From the IMG/VR virus record IMGVR_UViG_3300042923_000281, positions 62,001 to 126,000 of that record: DNA of 64,000 bases. One strand, given 5' to 3'. This document shows, piece after piece, positions 1 to 8,000 of this stretch; position 1 is the stretch's first letter; each line of letters begins with the position of its first letter. The notes beneath the pieces were generated by a model. It saw only the letters and a program-made list of their open reading frames with translations. It was not told where the DNA came from and did not search any database. The position numbers and the translations under genes are program-made. This DNA is from a virus.

Positions 1-27
1 TCTCGGTTAGAAAGCCTTCAGACTGAT

Positions 28-147
28 TCAACTCGGGGTGTTAGGTGCTTGGGTTTCGAAGCACTTCTTGGCGATCGCATGGAGTGCCAGGTTGGCGGCT
101 ACACGAACGGTGACGATAACAGCAACAGCAACGATGAAATTACGCAT
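28..147 (-). CDS. Small membrane protein, 39 aa
   Basis: An ATG at 147 is preceded by AGGAG seven bases upstream and opens a 39-codon frame ending in TGA at 28. Residues 4-22 form one hydrophobic segment rich in Val, Ile and Ala, followed by a short basic tail with Lys27, Lys28 and Cys29. It resembles the next small gene upstream (206-313) in the pattern VAxVIVxxRVA, so the two look like tandem duplicates. The function is unknown. A single-pass inner-membrane location is inferred from hydrophobicity only. Confidence 0.55.
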   Translation of the reverse strand: MRNFIVAVAVIVTVRVAANLALHAIAKKCFETQAPNTPS

Positions 148-182
148 GGTGAAACTCCTGGTTTCGAATGGGGGGTAAAGCT

Positions 183-198
183 AGGGGTGTTGCCACCC
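183..198 (-). terminator. Short hairpin between two micro-genes
   Basis: GGGGTG and CACCCC form a stem with a four-base loop just downstream of the 206-313 gene. There is no U-tract, so it may attenuate transcription or protect RNA rather than terminate. Confidence 0.3.
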
Positions 199-205
199 CC
201 AGTTG

Positions 206-313
206 TTACGAGTTGCGGGTCATCAGTCGTTGCCGAAACTTCGACGTCGAGTAGATATCCATGGCGACACGGATAACGATGACTGTTGCAACGGTGGTCA
301 GGATACGAGCCAT
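206..313 (-). CDS. Small membrane protein, 35 aa
   Basis: An ATG at 313 follows GGAGG at five bases spacing. The 35-residue product has a hydrophobic stretch at residues 3-18 (Leu, Val, Ile, Ala) and a basic C-terminal tail with three Arg and one Lys. It is the apparent paralogue of the gene at 28-147 and sits 10 bases after the 185-aa membrane protein gene, so the three probably share a transcript. The function is unknown. Confidence 0.55.
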   Translation of the reverse strand: MARILTTVATVIVIRVAMDIYSTSKFRQRLMTRNS

Positions 314-323
314 GATGGCCTCC

Positions 324-881
324 TTACTTTTGCATTGCGCTGATGAAGTCTTTGAACTGCTCAACAGTGAGGCTGCCGTTTGGCAGTTGGTCACGGTATT
401 GAGTAGCCGAGTTGTGCACCACCACGAATGGGCCATGGCCCAGAGTGAAGCGTTCGAAGAACACAGCAGTTCCGAACTCAGTGCCGATCAGGATCAAACG
501 ACGGCCACAGTCGCCAGTCGCTTTAGCCATGTTGCCATTGGCCAGGCCGACAGTCTGAGCACCGTTGAAGTAACCGGTGCCATTCTTCCAGCGAGGATCG
601 AAGTCCAGCAGGGTGTCGATGTTGGCGTAGACGTGATCGAAGGTAGCTTCGAGTGGGCTACGGTCACCAGGGCCACGACCGGACTTGGCTTTCAGGTTGT
701 TGATCAGTTCGTTGTTCGCATTGATGCGAGACAATTCAACAGCCGTTTTGGCAGTCGCTACGAGTTCAGGAGTGACGGCCTTCTTGGCGACCATCTTCGA
801 GATCGTGCGTTTTGCCAACCAGCCCAGACCTGCAACAGCAGCGGTACCGGCAACAGCAACAGCGATTTGTTTAGCTTCCAT
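324..881 (-). CDS. Membrane-anchored protein of unknown function, 185 aa
   Basis: Residues 6-24 form an Ala/Val/Gly-rich membrane segment directly after a short charged N-terminus (MEAKQ), followed by a basic stretch and a soluble C-terminal domain of about 150 residues. The ATG at 881 follows AGGAG. The architecture mirrors the 256-aa protein at 50022-50792: the same opening pattern (MExxQxAV, then GLGW), and a C-terminus ending in an (LT/TV)xEQxKxF motif. The two may be distant paralogues. A promoter-like element lies at 936-968. No enzymatic motif is visible. Confidence 0.75.
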   Translation of the reverse strand: MEAKQIAVAVAGTAAVAGLGWLAKRTISKMVAKKAVTPELVATAKTAVELSRINANNELINNLKAKSGRGPGDRSPLEATFDHVYANIDTLLDFDPRWKNGTGYFNGAQTVGLANGNMAKATGDCGRRLILIGTEFGTAVFFERFTLGHGPFVVVHNSATQYRDQLPNGSLTVEQFKDFISAMQK

Positions 882-935
882 GGTGTTTCTCCTACAAGGT
901 TAGTATTGGCAAGTAGATTATTCTCCTTGCTCACT

Positions 936-968
936 GTAACTATGTATTGTCCAAATAAATTCGAATCG
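936..968 (-). promoter_or_regulatory. Recurrent phage promoter-like element
   Basis: Read on the minus strand this is CGATTCGAATT, a 10-base spacer, then CAATACATAGTTAC, about 55 bases upstream of the 185-aa gene. The same two-part element occurs at 3679, 21523, 46715 and 51178. Its end resembles the TATATTAC early promoter described for phiKZ. Promoter activity is inferred from repetition and position. Confidence 0.6.
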
Positions 969-975
969 CATTTAA

Positions 976-1013
976 ACAAAGAAAAAAGAAGCCTAGGGAA
1001 TTACCCCTAGGCC
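976..1013 (-). terminator. Rho-independent terminator
   Basis: The stem GCCTAGGG/CCCTAGGC is followed on the minus strand by CTTTTTTCTTTGT. It closes the 1020-1739 gene and immediately precedes the next promoter-like element. Confidence 0.8.
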
Positions 1014-1019
1014 TTTATG

Positions 1020-1739
1020 TCACATCATGAACGATGGGAACGTTTGTACAATGTGTTTCTCGCCCTTGTGCAGATCGAACGTTGAACCCCCTGCACCGTG
1101 TGCACGGATGCGCAGATGACGATCACCCACCAGCCCTGTCATGGCTTTGCAGAAGCCAGGCACGTCAGCCAGTGCCAGACCCAACGGATACATGGCCACC
1201 AGAGCCACCTGCCCATCTTCGCAGAGCAACTTCACAGTGCCGAGACCGTGCTTGATCATGAGTGGGATTACCTGCTCATGAAGTTCAGCCAAGTCTTTGT
1301 GCTCTGGGGTGTCTTCGTAGTCCGTGGACGCTCCCCATGTGGCGGCGTTGCCGGGCTGGGTGAAGACATTGATGTCGCGGTCCTGAATACCCAGCTCTTC
1401 ACAAAGTTGTTTGATGGTGAGCTGTTTATCACCGTACCACGTCTTCATCAACGGAGCATCTTGCGGGAAGTCTTCGAGGTACTTCCCATCTTTGTCATTG
1501 ACCAGCAGCCGTGACAGAGACAGCGTACCCAATGGGTCAAGTTTGCTGTATTCGATATACGGAGTCCCCGGTGACAAGTAGCCGATGAAGCGGACGCAGT
1601 GCTCTTGCCATTCGAACTGGATGTGCACTGTGTACAGGACTTGATCGTAGTTGATGTCAGGAAACGACGGAGGTTGTTTCTTGAATGGCGGTTGAGCTGC
1701 CATGTCGACACGGGTAGTGATTGCTTTGGGTTTCGGCAT
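1020..1739 (-). CDS. Unknown protein, 239 aa, paralogue of the next gene upstream
   Basis: The start at 1739 is preceded by AGGAGG. No known domain is recognised. The sequence shares a pattern with the 1766-2446 product: a V-x-x-GYLSPG motif (near residue 56 here), a downstream APL plus LxxLG segment, and a C-terminal ending of P-(S/T)-F followed by two hydrophobic residues. These shared points suggest an old duplication. The protein is soluble, with no signal peptide or membrane segment. It lies in a minus-strand run with a probable exonuclease gene. Confidence 0.75.
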   Translation of the reverse strand: MPKPKAITTRVDMAAQPPFKKQPPSFPDINYDQVLYTVHIQFEWQEHCVRFIGYLSPGTPYIEYSKLDPLGTLSLSRLLVNDKDGKYLEDFPQDAPLMKTWYGDKQLTIKQLCEELGIQDRDINVFTQPGNAATWGASTDYEDTPEHKDLAELHEQVIPLMIKHGLGTVKLLCEDGQVALVAMYPLGLALADVPGFCKAMTGLVGDRHLRIRAHGAGGSTFDLHKGEKHIVQTFPSFMM

Positions 1740-1765
1740 GATGTCCTCCTGGTGATTGTGCGGTG

Positions 1766-2446
1766 TTACAGTAAGAATGTCGGCCAGCGGTAAGTGCCGC
1801 TACGACCGTTGTTGACGTAGACCAATGTCTCACCACCCACGCTGGTCTGGATGTTCAGTCGGACGTCGGGCAGGACTTCTAGCTTATCGAGCATGGCAGC
1901 GATGCCCATGTATGACATCGTCCCTACTGTGCCGACGGAGATAGCATCCCATGAACCGCCCTGCATACGGAACTCACCACTCAAGAGGTTGTTCACGATG
2001 AGATCGCCAATCAAGTCACGGGTCACCTTCAACGCAAAGACCGCTACAGGATCGTTTGGTTTGAAGTCATCGTCCTTGTAGTTGCCCAGACGGTTGTTGA
2101 AGTAGAACGGTCTATCGTCGTTCCCTACACGCTCTACCAGCTGGCCCAGTGTTTCAAGATACAGCGGGGCATTGTTATTCGGTGTGGTCAGGGCAACGGT
2201 CTTACCTTTACGAATCCATTTGCGAGTGATGCACACGTTGGCTGGATACGCCGCCTCCATGTTCTCGAGGTCAAGCTTCTGACCGGGAGACAGGTAACCT
2301 GACACGTACACCTGATCACCGTTGTCACCTGGGTAGGTGGCGTACACCGCGAACATCTCGGTGTCAACGCTAGCCGGGATCTGCCATTCGGGTTGTTTGG
2401 CAGTGTACGGAGTCAGTTGCTTAATTGACAAATTTGAGTGGCGCAT
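1766..2446 (-). CDS. Unknown protein, 226 aa, paralogue of the next gene downstream
   Basis: The ATG at 2446 follows AGGAGA and gives 226 residues; a longer frame from 2473 lacks a good ribosome site. It overlaps the end of the 2421-3119 gene by 26 bases, which suggests translational coupling. It carries GYLSPG and ends in PTFLL, matching the pattern of the 1020-1739 product. No catalytic motif, signal peptide or membrane segment is visible. The function is unknown. Confidence 0.72.
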   Translation of the reverse strand: MRHSNLSIKQLTPYTAKQPEWQIPASVDTEMFAVYATYPGDNGDQVYVSGYLSPGQKLDLENMEAAYPANVCITRKWIRKGKTVALTTPNNNAPLYLETLGQLVERVGNDDRPFYFNNRLGNYKDDDFKPNDPVAVFALKVTRDLIGDLIVNNLLSGEFRMQGGSWDAISVGTVGTMSYMGIAAMLDKLEVLPDVRLNIQTSVGGETLVYVNNGRSGTYRWPTFLL

Positions 2447-3119
2447 GTTGCTCTCCTGAATGGTGAAGTACATGGGTCAGGTAGATCGACCCAATGGCGT
2501 GGTTGTAACTGTCAGTCCAACGATCGACAGTCGTACGGTTAGAGGACTTGACTGGACACACTTCAATGATCACGTCACCGTTGTGTGTCAGGTCAATGGT
2601 TTTGAACTCGCTGTTGATCACGGTGAGTCCGATGTGGTTGGCCTCAAGGAAGCCATAGACGTCCCGTGGAGAGACGCCACGATGATCGACCACCGTTGAC
2701 CCCAGTACCGCTTCCATCAAGCCATAGGCATCGCTGAGAGCGTTGTGTGGGACTCTGGAGATGTGCTTGACGCCAACGAGGGGGCGAACAAACAACATGT
2801 CGATCAGGCACGGTGCTTTGGCATCTTCGAACAGCTTAGCGAAGTGATTGGCATCCGAGTTGTTATCAATGACCAAGGTCACTCGGTCAAACTGACAGAG
2901 GAACTTCTTCAATGACTCAATGACAGCCTCACGAGGGAGCTGAGGCTTACCCAATAGCGGGATCACGTGTTTACGAGGCCAGTACTCCAGCTCAGTGCCT
3001 TCTGGAAGTTCTACAGCTTCATACCACCGATGTCCTTGGTTACTGACCATTGCAGCAGACAGAAGCTTACCGCCTCCGCTGTTGGATTCAGTGTCGGTGT
3101 ACAGATACGCGTGCTTCAT
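2421..3119 (-). CDS. Probable DEDDh 3'-5' exonuclease (RNase T/DnaQ-like), 232 aa
   Basis: The N-terminus places D9-T-E11 at the end of a first beta strand, as in exonuclease motif I. VIDNNSD at residues 83-89 fits motif II. H125-N-A-L-S-D130-A fits motif III, in which DEDDh enzymes carry HxAxxDA. The length suits a single-domain exonuclease. Known relatives trim DNA or RNA 3' ends using two metal ions; the substrate here cannot be told. It overlaps the 1766-2446 gene. The fold assignment is from motifs alone. Confidence 0.6.
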   Translation of the reverse strand: MKHAYLYTDTESNSGGGKLLSAAMVSNQGHRWYEAVELPEGTELEYWPRKHVIPLLGKPQLPREAVIESLKKFLCQFDRVTLVIDNNSDANHFAKLFEDAKAPCLIDMLFVRPLVGVKHISRVPHNALSDAYGLMEAVLGSTVVDHRGVSPRDVYGFLEANHIGLTVINSEFKTIDLTHNGDVIIEVCPVKSSNRTTVDRWTDSYNHAIGSIYLTHVLHHSGEQHAPLKFVN

Positions 3120-3150
3120 TGCTACTCCTGGTTAAATGACATAAACACCC

Positions 3151-3250
3151 CTACACCCCATCACCCTCGTTTAGGGGATGGGGTGTAGACCGGCAACATG
3201 GCCGGTGACGAAAGGGTGTCGTCGATTGAGACAGCGGTATCGCTCTCTAG
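3151..3250. other. Structured intergenic element with three hairpins
   Basis: A 12-bp perfect stem (3151-3162 with 3177-3188) is followed by a 6-bp stem ACCGGC/GCCGGT (3189-3206) and a small AGCG/CGCT hairpin (3228-3248). It lies between the 64-aa gene and the exonuclease gene. It is not a tRNA: there is no T-arm. It could be a leader structure, a processing site or a small RNA. Confidence 0.5.
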
Positions 3251-3265
3251 TGGGGCAAAGCTTTG

Positions 3266-3460
3266 TTACAGGGTGGGACGTACCGGTACATCAAGGCTTG
3301 GACGGACGGGCATTGGAAAGACCACGGAGTCCCGCAGGTAGCGCCTTACAAGGGAGAGCGCTGCTGGGTTCTTGACTTCTAAGTCTTTCAAATGATCGTC
3401 GTAAGCCGAGTCAATAATTCGATCACTACTACGACGTTGAGGTGCTACGGATTGTCCCAT
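3266..3460 (-). CDS. Small unknown protein, 64 aa
   Basis: A short frame starts at an ATG (3460) with only a weak purine-rich ribosome site (GGGAAAA). The product is basic and Arg-rich, with a central helix-like part (residues 20-45) and a Pro/Val-rich C-terminus. It lies between two strongly folded intergenic elements and downstream of a promoter-like element at 3679-3711. Coding status is moderately supported; the function is unknown. Confidence 0.45.
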   Translation of the reverse strand: MGQSVAPQRRSSDRIIDSAYDDHLKDLEVKNPAALSLVRRYLRDSVVFPMPVRPSLDVPVRPTL

Positions 3461-3513
3461 GATGGTTTTCCCATAGTGTCTATAGAGTAACGATTTCTGT
3501 GCGGCGGCATAGC

Positions 3514-3570
3514 AGATAGTCAGGGGCGGTGGCTATTGCCGATCCGCGCGCCTGAGACTATCTCCGGAGA
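3514..3570. other. Structured intergenic element with nested stems
   Basis: AGATAGTC (3514-3521) pairs perfectly with GACTATCT (3556-3563). AGG/CCT, CGG/CCG and GGC/GCC nest inside. A palindrome TCTCCGGAGA overlaps its right edge (3561-3570). The stretch from 3461 to 3738 has no other gene. On the minus strand this would be the 5' leader of the 64-aa gene; on the plus strand a T7 run follows at 3607-3613. Confidence 0.45.
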
Positions 3571-3678
3571 CTGGTACCTTCTCCTACATCATGTCCTAGG
3601 TTTGTATTTTTTTACCATTCAGCTATTTTCAACAAGTCTAACGCCGTAAACAAACATCGCAACGATCGTTGACACTAG

Positions 3679-3711
3679 AGTGATGTATTGCCACAGTAAG
3701 TTTGAATCGAA
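3679..3711 (-). promoter_or_regulatory. Recurrent phage promoter-like element
   Basis: The minus-strand reading is TCGATTCAAACTT, spacer, GGCAATACATCACTC. It would drive the folded leader and the 64-aa gene. It matches the element family seen at 936, 21523, 46715 and 51178. Confidence 0.55.
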
Positions 3712-3723
3712 TTGAGAAACAGC

Positions 3724-3753
3724 ATAAAAACGGGAGCCCTAAGGCTCACCGTC
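3724..3753 (-). terminator. Rho-independent terminator overlapping a stop codon
   Basis: The stem around GAGCC/GGCTC is followed on the minus strand by GTTTTTATGCTG. It overlaps the last codons of the 3739-4029 gene and closes the membrane-protein cassette. Confidence 0.75.
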
Positions 3754-4029
3754 TACGATGGGTTCTGCACCACAGATACGACGTAATGCTGCACGACGTT
3801 CAGGCATGTCCTTGAAGATCTCTACCCGTTGACGACGAGAGACAAGACCGACCTTCTTGATCTCCAACCGCTCACGCAGGAGGTGGGAGTCTGCGCAGTA
3901 TTCCAGATGAGGTGTGTGCAACGTGCGACGCTTCTCCTCAGCCGCTTGACGCATGGCCAACAAGATCTTGTCGATGTAGACGATCTCGGCATCAATGTGT
4001 GCCAACTCGTCTTTCACTGAACGACTCAT
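3739..4029 (-). CDS. Small charged helical protein, 96 aa
   Basis: The ATG at 4029 follows GGAGG at seven bases and shares one base with the stop of the preceding gene (TGATG), so translation is probably coupled. The product is rich in Arg, Glu and Leu with heptad-like spacing, suggesting a coiled coil. It is the only soluble product in a five-gene run whose other members are small membrane proteins, so it may be their cytoplasmic partner. The function is unknown. Confidence 0.7.
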   Translation of the reverse strand: MSRSVKDELAHIDAEIVYIDKILLAMRQAAEEKRRTLHTPHLEYCADSHLLRERLEIKKVGLVSRRQRVEIFKDMPERRAALRRICGAEPIVDGEP

Positions 4030-4259
4030 CACCATCCCTCCATGTGCTTTAAGGTTTGAAGCAAGGCAAACACGATTGCCCCACAGAAGACCAGGTTGAT
4101 GACACTGGAGACACCCAGCAGTTTGTAGTAACCCCGACGCCACGGTGTACGCTCTTCACTGATCCGCAGCAGGATGAACCGCATGGCAAACAGCATCAGG
4201 ATCATGTACAGCACCACGGCCACCGCAGTGCCCATGAACCACACTCCAGACATGGTCAT
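4029..4259 (-). CDS. Small two-helix membrane protein, 76 aa
   Basis: Two hydrophobic segments are visible, at about residues 8-30 and 47-68, separated by a basic loop (RISEERTPWRR). The ATG at 4259 follows GGAG at six bases and overlaps the upstream stop by ATGA. It belongs to a tightly overlapping cassette of four similar-sized membrane proteins. A holin or membrane-remodelling role would fit the topology but is not shown by the sequence. Confidence 0.7.
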   Translation of the reverse strand: MTMSGVWFMGTAVAVVLYMILMLFAMRFILLRISEERTPWRRGYYKLLGVSSVINLVFCGAIVFALLQTLKHMEGW

Positions 4260-4480
4260 CGCGTGCTCCCCAGTTGATAGAGGTCGTAGGCGTACCGATC
4301 AGCCAACACTAGAAAGGTGATCAGGACAAAGATGCCCAGCACGATACGACAACCCTGTAGAGCCCCTACTTCATTCCACAGGTACGTGCTCTTGGCCAGC
4401 TTACCTTCCAACCGTCTGAGGTGGAAGTACAGCATCAAGGACATCACCAAGATAAACAACACCAGCCATGAATTCATCAT
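4256..4480 (-). CDS. Small two-helix membrane protein, 74 aa
   Basis: Hydrophobic segments lie at about residues 3-20 and 45-63 with a basic loop between (HLRRLEGKLAK). Consecutive ATG codons at 4480 and 4477 are both possible starts; GGGGTGG fits the second better. The start touches the stop of the upstream gene (TGATG). It has the same layout as its neighbours and is probably part of one membrane complex or a set of diverged duplicates. Confidence 0.68.
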   Translation of the reverse strand: MMNSWLVLFILVMSLMLYFHLRRLEGKLAKSTYLWNEVGALQGCRIVLGIFVLITFLVLADRYAYDLYQLGSTR

Positions 4481-4689
4481 CACCACCCCACGTTAACAAG
4501 TCGTACGTGCCGCATGAACAGCCACGGGACAATAAACATCAACACCATGAACTGAGTAAACCCAGACCACCAGATGATCCGCATGTGATCCCGGTAGCTG
4601 GTGTATTGAATCTTGCTGTGCAGGTCTACGGTCACGACCATACTGAAGGTCACCAGTATCCCCATGATGACCAAGATAATGGACTTCAT
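4480..4689 (-). CDS. Small two-helix membrane protein, 69 aa
   Basis: Hydrophobic segments lie at residues 3-20 and about 40-60, separated by a polar loop. The ATG at 4689 overlaps the end of the upstream gene by four bases. It is part of the 3739-4898 cassette. The end matches a TGA that overlaps the next start. No known motif is recognised. Confidence 0.68.
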   Translation of the reverse strand: MKSIILVIMGILVTFSMVVTVDLHSKIQYTSYRDHMRIIWWSGFTQFMVLMFIVPWLFMRHVRLVNVGW

Positions 4690-4898
4690 TGCGCTCCCCC
4701 ATGTAACAGTGCTACACCGATCTTTACCACCATCATGATGCACAGTCCCATTTGGAGAATAGACGCACAACTAGCAGCACCCTTGATGGCTTCAATGTTC
4801 TTCTGCTTGACGTACCCATCTACCCACGAACTACATCCCAGACTGATGACCAGTGCGATGAGTAATAGAAAGTCAGCTACGATCTTGATGTCAATCAT
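4686..4898 (-). CDS. Small two-helix membrane protein, 70 aa
   Basis: This is the first gene of the membrane cassette. The ATG at 4898 follows a GGGGACAGGG stretch. Hydrophobic segments are at about residues 6-22 and 43-64, with a lysine-bearing loop (VKQKNIEAIK). A longer frame from 4961 adds a basic, less plausible extension. The upstream intergenic stretch has an AATGCT/AGCATT hairpin at 4981-4998 and AT-rich sequence that may hold its promoter. Confidence 0.66.
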   Translation of the reverse strand: MIDIKIVADFLLLIALVISLGCSSWVDGYVKQKNIEAIKGAASCASILQMGLCIMMVVKIGVALLHGGAQ

Positions 4899-5040
4899 CC
4901 CTGTCCCCAGTTCACTATAAAGCATAAGAGAGGTCGTCGCTCCGCTCCTCCGCTTGCGCATTGTCTTCGTTACACTTCGACAATGCTTTTTATAGCATTT
5001 CGAAATTACTCAGAGGATGAGACGACAACGGAATAAATTA

Positions 5041-5078
5041 CAAACAGCATAACGAGGGACCCGAAGGCCCCTCGCTAA
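5041..5078 (-). terminator. Terminator downstream of the portal gene
   Basis: GCGAGGGGCC and its complement form a stem with a TTCG-type loop, followed on the minus strand by TTATGCTGTTTG. It shows the GCATA/TATGC-type flank common in this genome. Confidence 0.7.
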
Positions 5079-5083
5079 TACCG

Positions 5084-8000
5084 TTACACCTTCGGTGGTG
5101 GATTGTCAGGCAGGTTGTCCAAGATAGAGCCCTTGTTAGGGAGCTTCAACGCTTTGACAGCCGCATCAGCCTTTCTCTGGTTCTTGTCCTTCTCCCTGTC
5201 CTTCTCTTTCTCCTCCTCAGACTTCTCCTCTTCCTCTTCAACAACAGGAGGCTCAGGATCAGCATCAGGCTCGACTGGATCAGTAGGCTCTTCTACCACA
5301 GGGGCATCAGGGTCCACAGGTTCATCTTCCACCACAGGAGGTTCATCGCCTACTGGAGCTTCAGGGTCTTCCGGATCTACAGGCTCAACCGGTTCTGCGT
5401 CAGGATCAACGGGATCGGTTGGTTCTTCGATCGGATCAGTCGGAGCACCTTCCTCTTCGATAGGTGCCTCAGGATCAACCGGCTCTACTGGGTCCGCATC
5501 AAGATCGATAGGGTCAGTAGGTTCTTCTTCCAGCGGTGCATCTGGCGCCTCTGGATCTACCGGGTCGACAGGGTCGGTCGGTTCTTCCACAGGCTCGACT
5601 GGAGCAGCAGGTTCATCAGGAGCCAGCTCAGGGTTCTCTGCATCCACCTCAGCAGCCGCTACATCAGCATCTGCCAAGTCACCCACTTCCAGACCATTGT
5701 TACCCAACTCCGTGTCAGGTACCGGATCGACGTCGTTGTCTTGAGGAATCAAATCGCTATCCGCGTTCTCATCCACGACAGGGTCAGCCGGCTCTTCAGT
5801 TACAGGTGCATCCGCATCAGGAATCGGTGCGTCTACATCAGGGGCTGGAGCGTCCGGATCTACTGGCGCCTCAGGGTCGACTGGCTCATCGCCCGCTGGG
5901 AGTTCCAGATCAGGATCAGCCGGTGCTTCTGGATCAACCGGATCAGTAGGCGCTACGTCCAAGTCAGGATCAACTGGGTCCGTAGGTTCCGCATCAGGGT
6001 CTGCCAATGCATCTAGCTCGCCTTCTGGAGCAGGTTCACCGTCTGCCGGAGCATCGAGTGCTGCCATTGGGTCTGCATCAGCCGGTGCAGCATCAGCACC
6101 TTCAGCAGGCGCTTCAGCAATGGCCGAGTCATCGCCCAGTTCAGCCGCAGGGTCAGCATTTGGATCAGCATCAAGGTCCGCTGCCGCAGGATCTGCGTCT
6201 GGGTCCAAGCTTGGGTCTGCTGGGTCCGCTGCTGGATCAGCGTTAGGGTCGGCATCGAAGTCCAACTCATCACCACCACTCAAGGATGGATCAGCATCGG
6301 GATCGGCCAATGGATCAGCGTTCGGATCAGTGGCGTCCATACCACCGTCTAAGCCATCACCGCCCTCAGGACCTGCGGTTGCAGCGTTCTTCGCGTCTTC
6401 CAGTTCCGTCTTGCCAGCCGTGAGTTTCTCCAACACCTTCGCACGACGTTTAGCGGCCTTGACCACTTTCTTGACGTACTCGGAGATGGAGTTGTTCAGG
6501 CCATCAAGATGCTCTGCACTGGCCTCGAGCAGATCGAAGACTGGAGAGCCCTCTTCTTCCGAGACAGTGTTGAACACATCGAGTTCTGGCATGACGTTGT
6601 TGTGACGCAGCCAGCGACGTTGGAACTCGGCCTTGACAACAGCCTTGACGTTTGGAATCAGCTCTTCCATGCCGATAGACGAATCTGCTGCGAACATCTC
6701 TTCGTTCATGTAGGCGTCGATGACCTTGTCCAGCGCTTCGCTGTACGAGTCGAACGATTCCATGGACTTCTTGATGTCGCCCACTTCTGGTGCAGGCAGG
6801 CCCACGCAGAGTGCTTCGATGAACTCGTACAGGAATGCATCGACTTGCAGCATGTCGTCCTGTAGGTTCGGATCGCCCTTGATGTGGTCTGGCAGGTATT
6901 GCTTGTTGTCGCTGATCAGCTGACGCATCTCGGTCAGGAAGATCCCCGAGTTCAATACGTAACGGCGCACGAAGTCCGTCAGGAATGGCTCGAACTTCTC
7001 CTGGCTCTGAATCACACGCTTGAGGAGCATCAGGTTGTTCTGTACGACCGTGGTCGCAAAGTCCGACTGGTTGATACCCTCCATGACCTCCGGCGAGAGA
7101 CCGAACATCTGGATGTGACGACGGCGCATGGTTTCTTCAAACTCAGCATCGACTGGCTTGTTCTGCCCTTCACGCTGGTTGACGTTGAAGGTGGTTTCAG
7201 GGTACCGGCTGTTACCGGAGACCACCACGTTCACACCATGGTTCTGAATCTGATCCGCCAAACCCAATGGGTGAGTCGAACCAATGATCTTGCTGAAGCC
7301 TTGACTGTTGACCTTCGCGTGTTCGGAGAGCATGAACTCCACCGTCGACACTGGATCTTCGTCTTCAGGGTCCAGACCGATCTCAACCGTCTTACCGCCG
7401 ACTGCGTTGTTCAGGGTGGCCAAGGTGTTAGCCAACATGATCGAAGCACGGATCGACCCGAGGATCTTGCCGTCTTCCAGCACGGACTTACCTACGCCGA
7501 ATTCGTTGTAGTCAAAGGCGATGTACGTCATCATCTCTGGCGGAACGAACAACATGACGGTCTTCTGACCTTTCATGTGGCGAGAGAACATAATGCGGTT
7601 GATGTTCTCAGTCTTGCCCAGCTCGTAGTTACCCGAGAGAGCACCGCTGCGCAGACGTGCCAACAGATCACGTTCTACGGTGTCGGAGTAGACCTTGCCC
7701 AACTCATCCACGATCTCATTCTGAAGACCGCCCGAACCCTCGAACCCACGACGCGCTTGCTGAATGATCTGCGAGGCGTAGCTGTCGACATTGTTCATCT
7801 GCGAACGGATGTCATCGTAGTACGACGATTGATCCGCAACGTTGATCGGGTTGCCGTCGATGTCGAGCATCACGTAGTAACCCACGTGCTCCGACGGGTT
7901 GCCTGGTACGTGAATCGGGATCACCGACTCAGAAGGCAAGTGCATGACCAGCGGGTGACCGTAGGTCTCAGTGCCGGTCTGTGCATGGGTCAGCAATGGC

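Noticed and set aside
3151-3250. tRNA gene
   Set aside because: Three hairpins are present but no T-arm GTTC loop, no CCA end and no anticodon arm of the right size.
3178-3375. 65-codon plus-strand frame
   Set aside because: It overlaps the hairpins and the opposite-strand 64-aa gene; no ribosome site.
5103-5744. Ser/Gly-rich plus-strand frame resembling a silk-like or adhesin repeat
   Set aside because: It is the complement of the portal Asp-Pro repeat. The same effect appears at 40613-41011.
5225-6390. CRISPR or intergenic repeat array
   Set aside because: Repeats are inside an open reading frame and vary at synonymous sites; there are no spacers.
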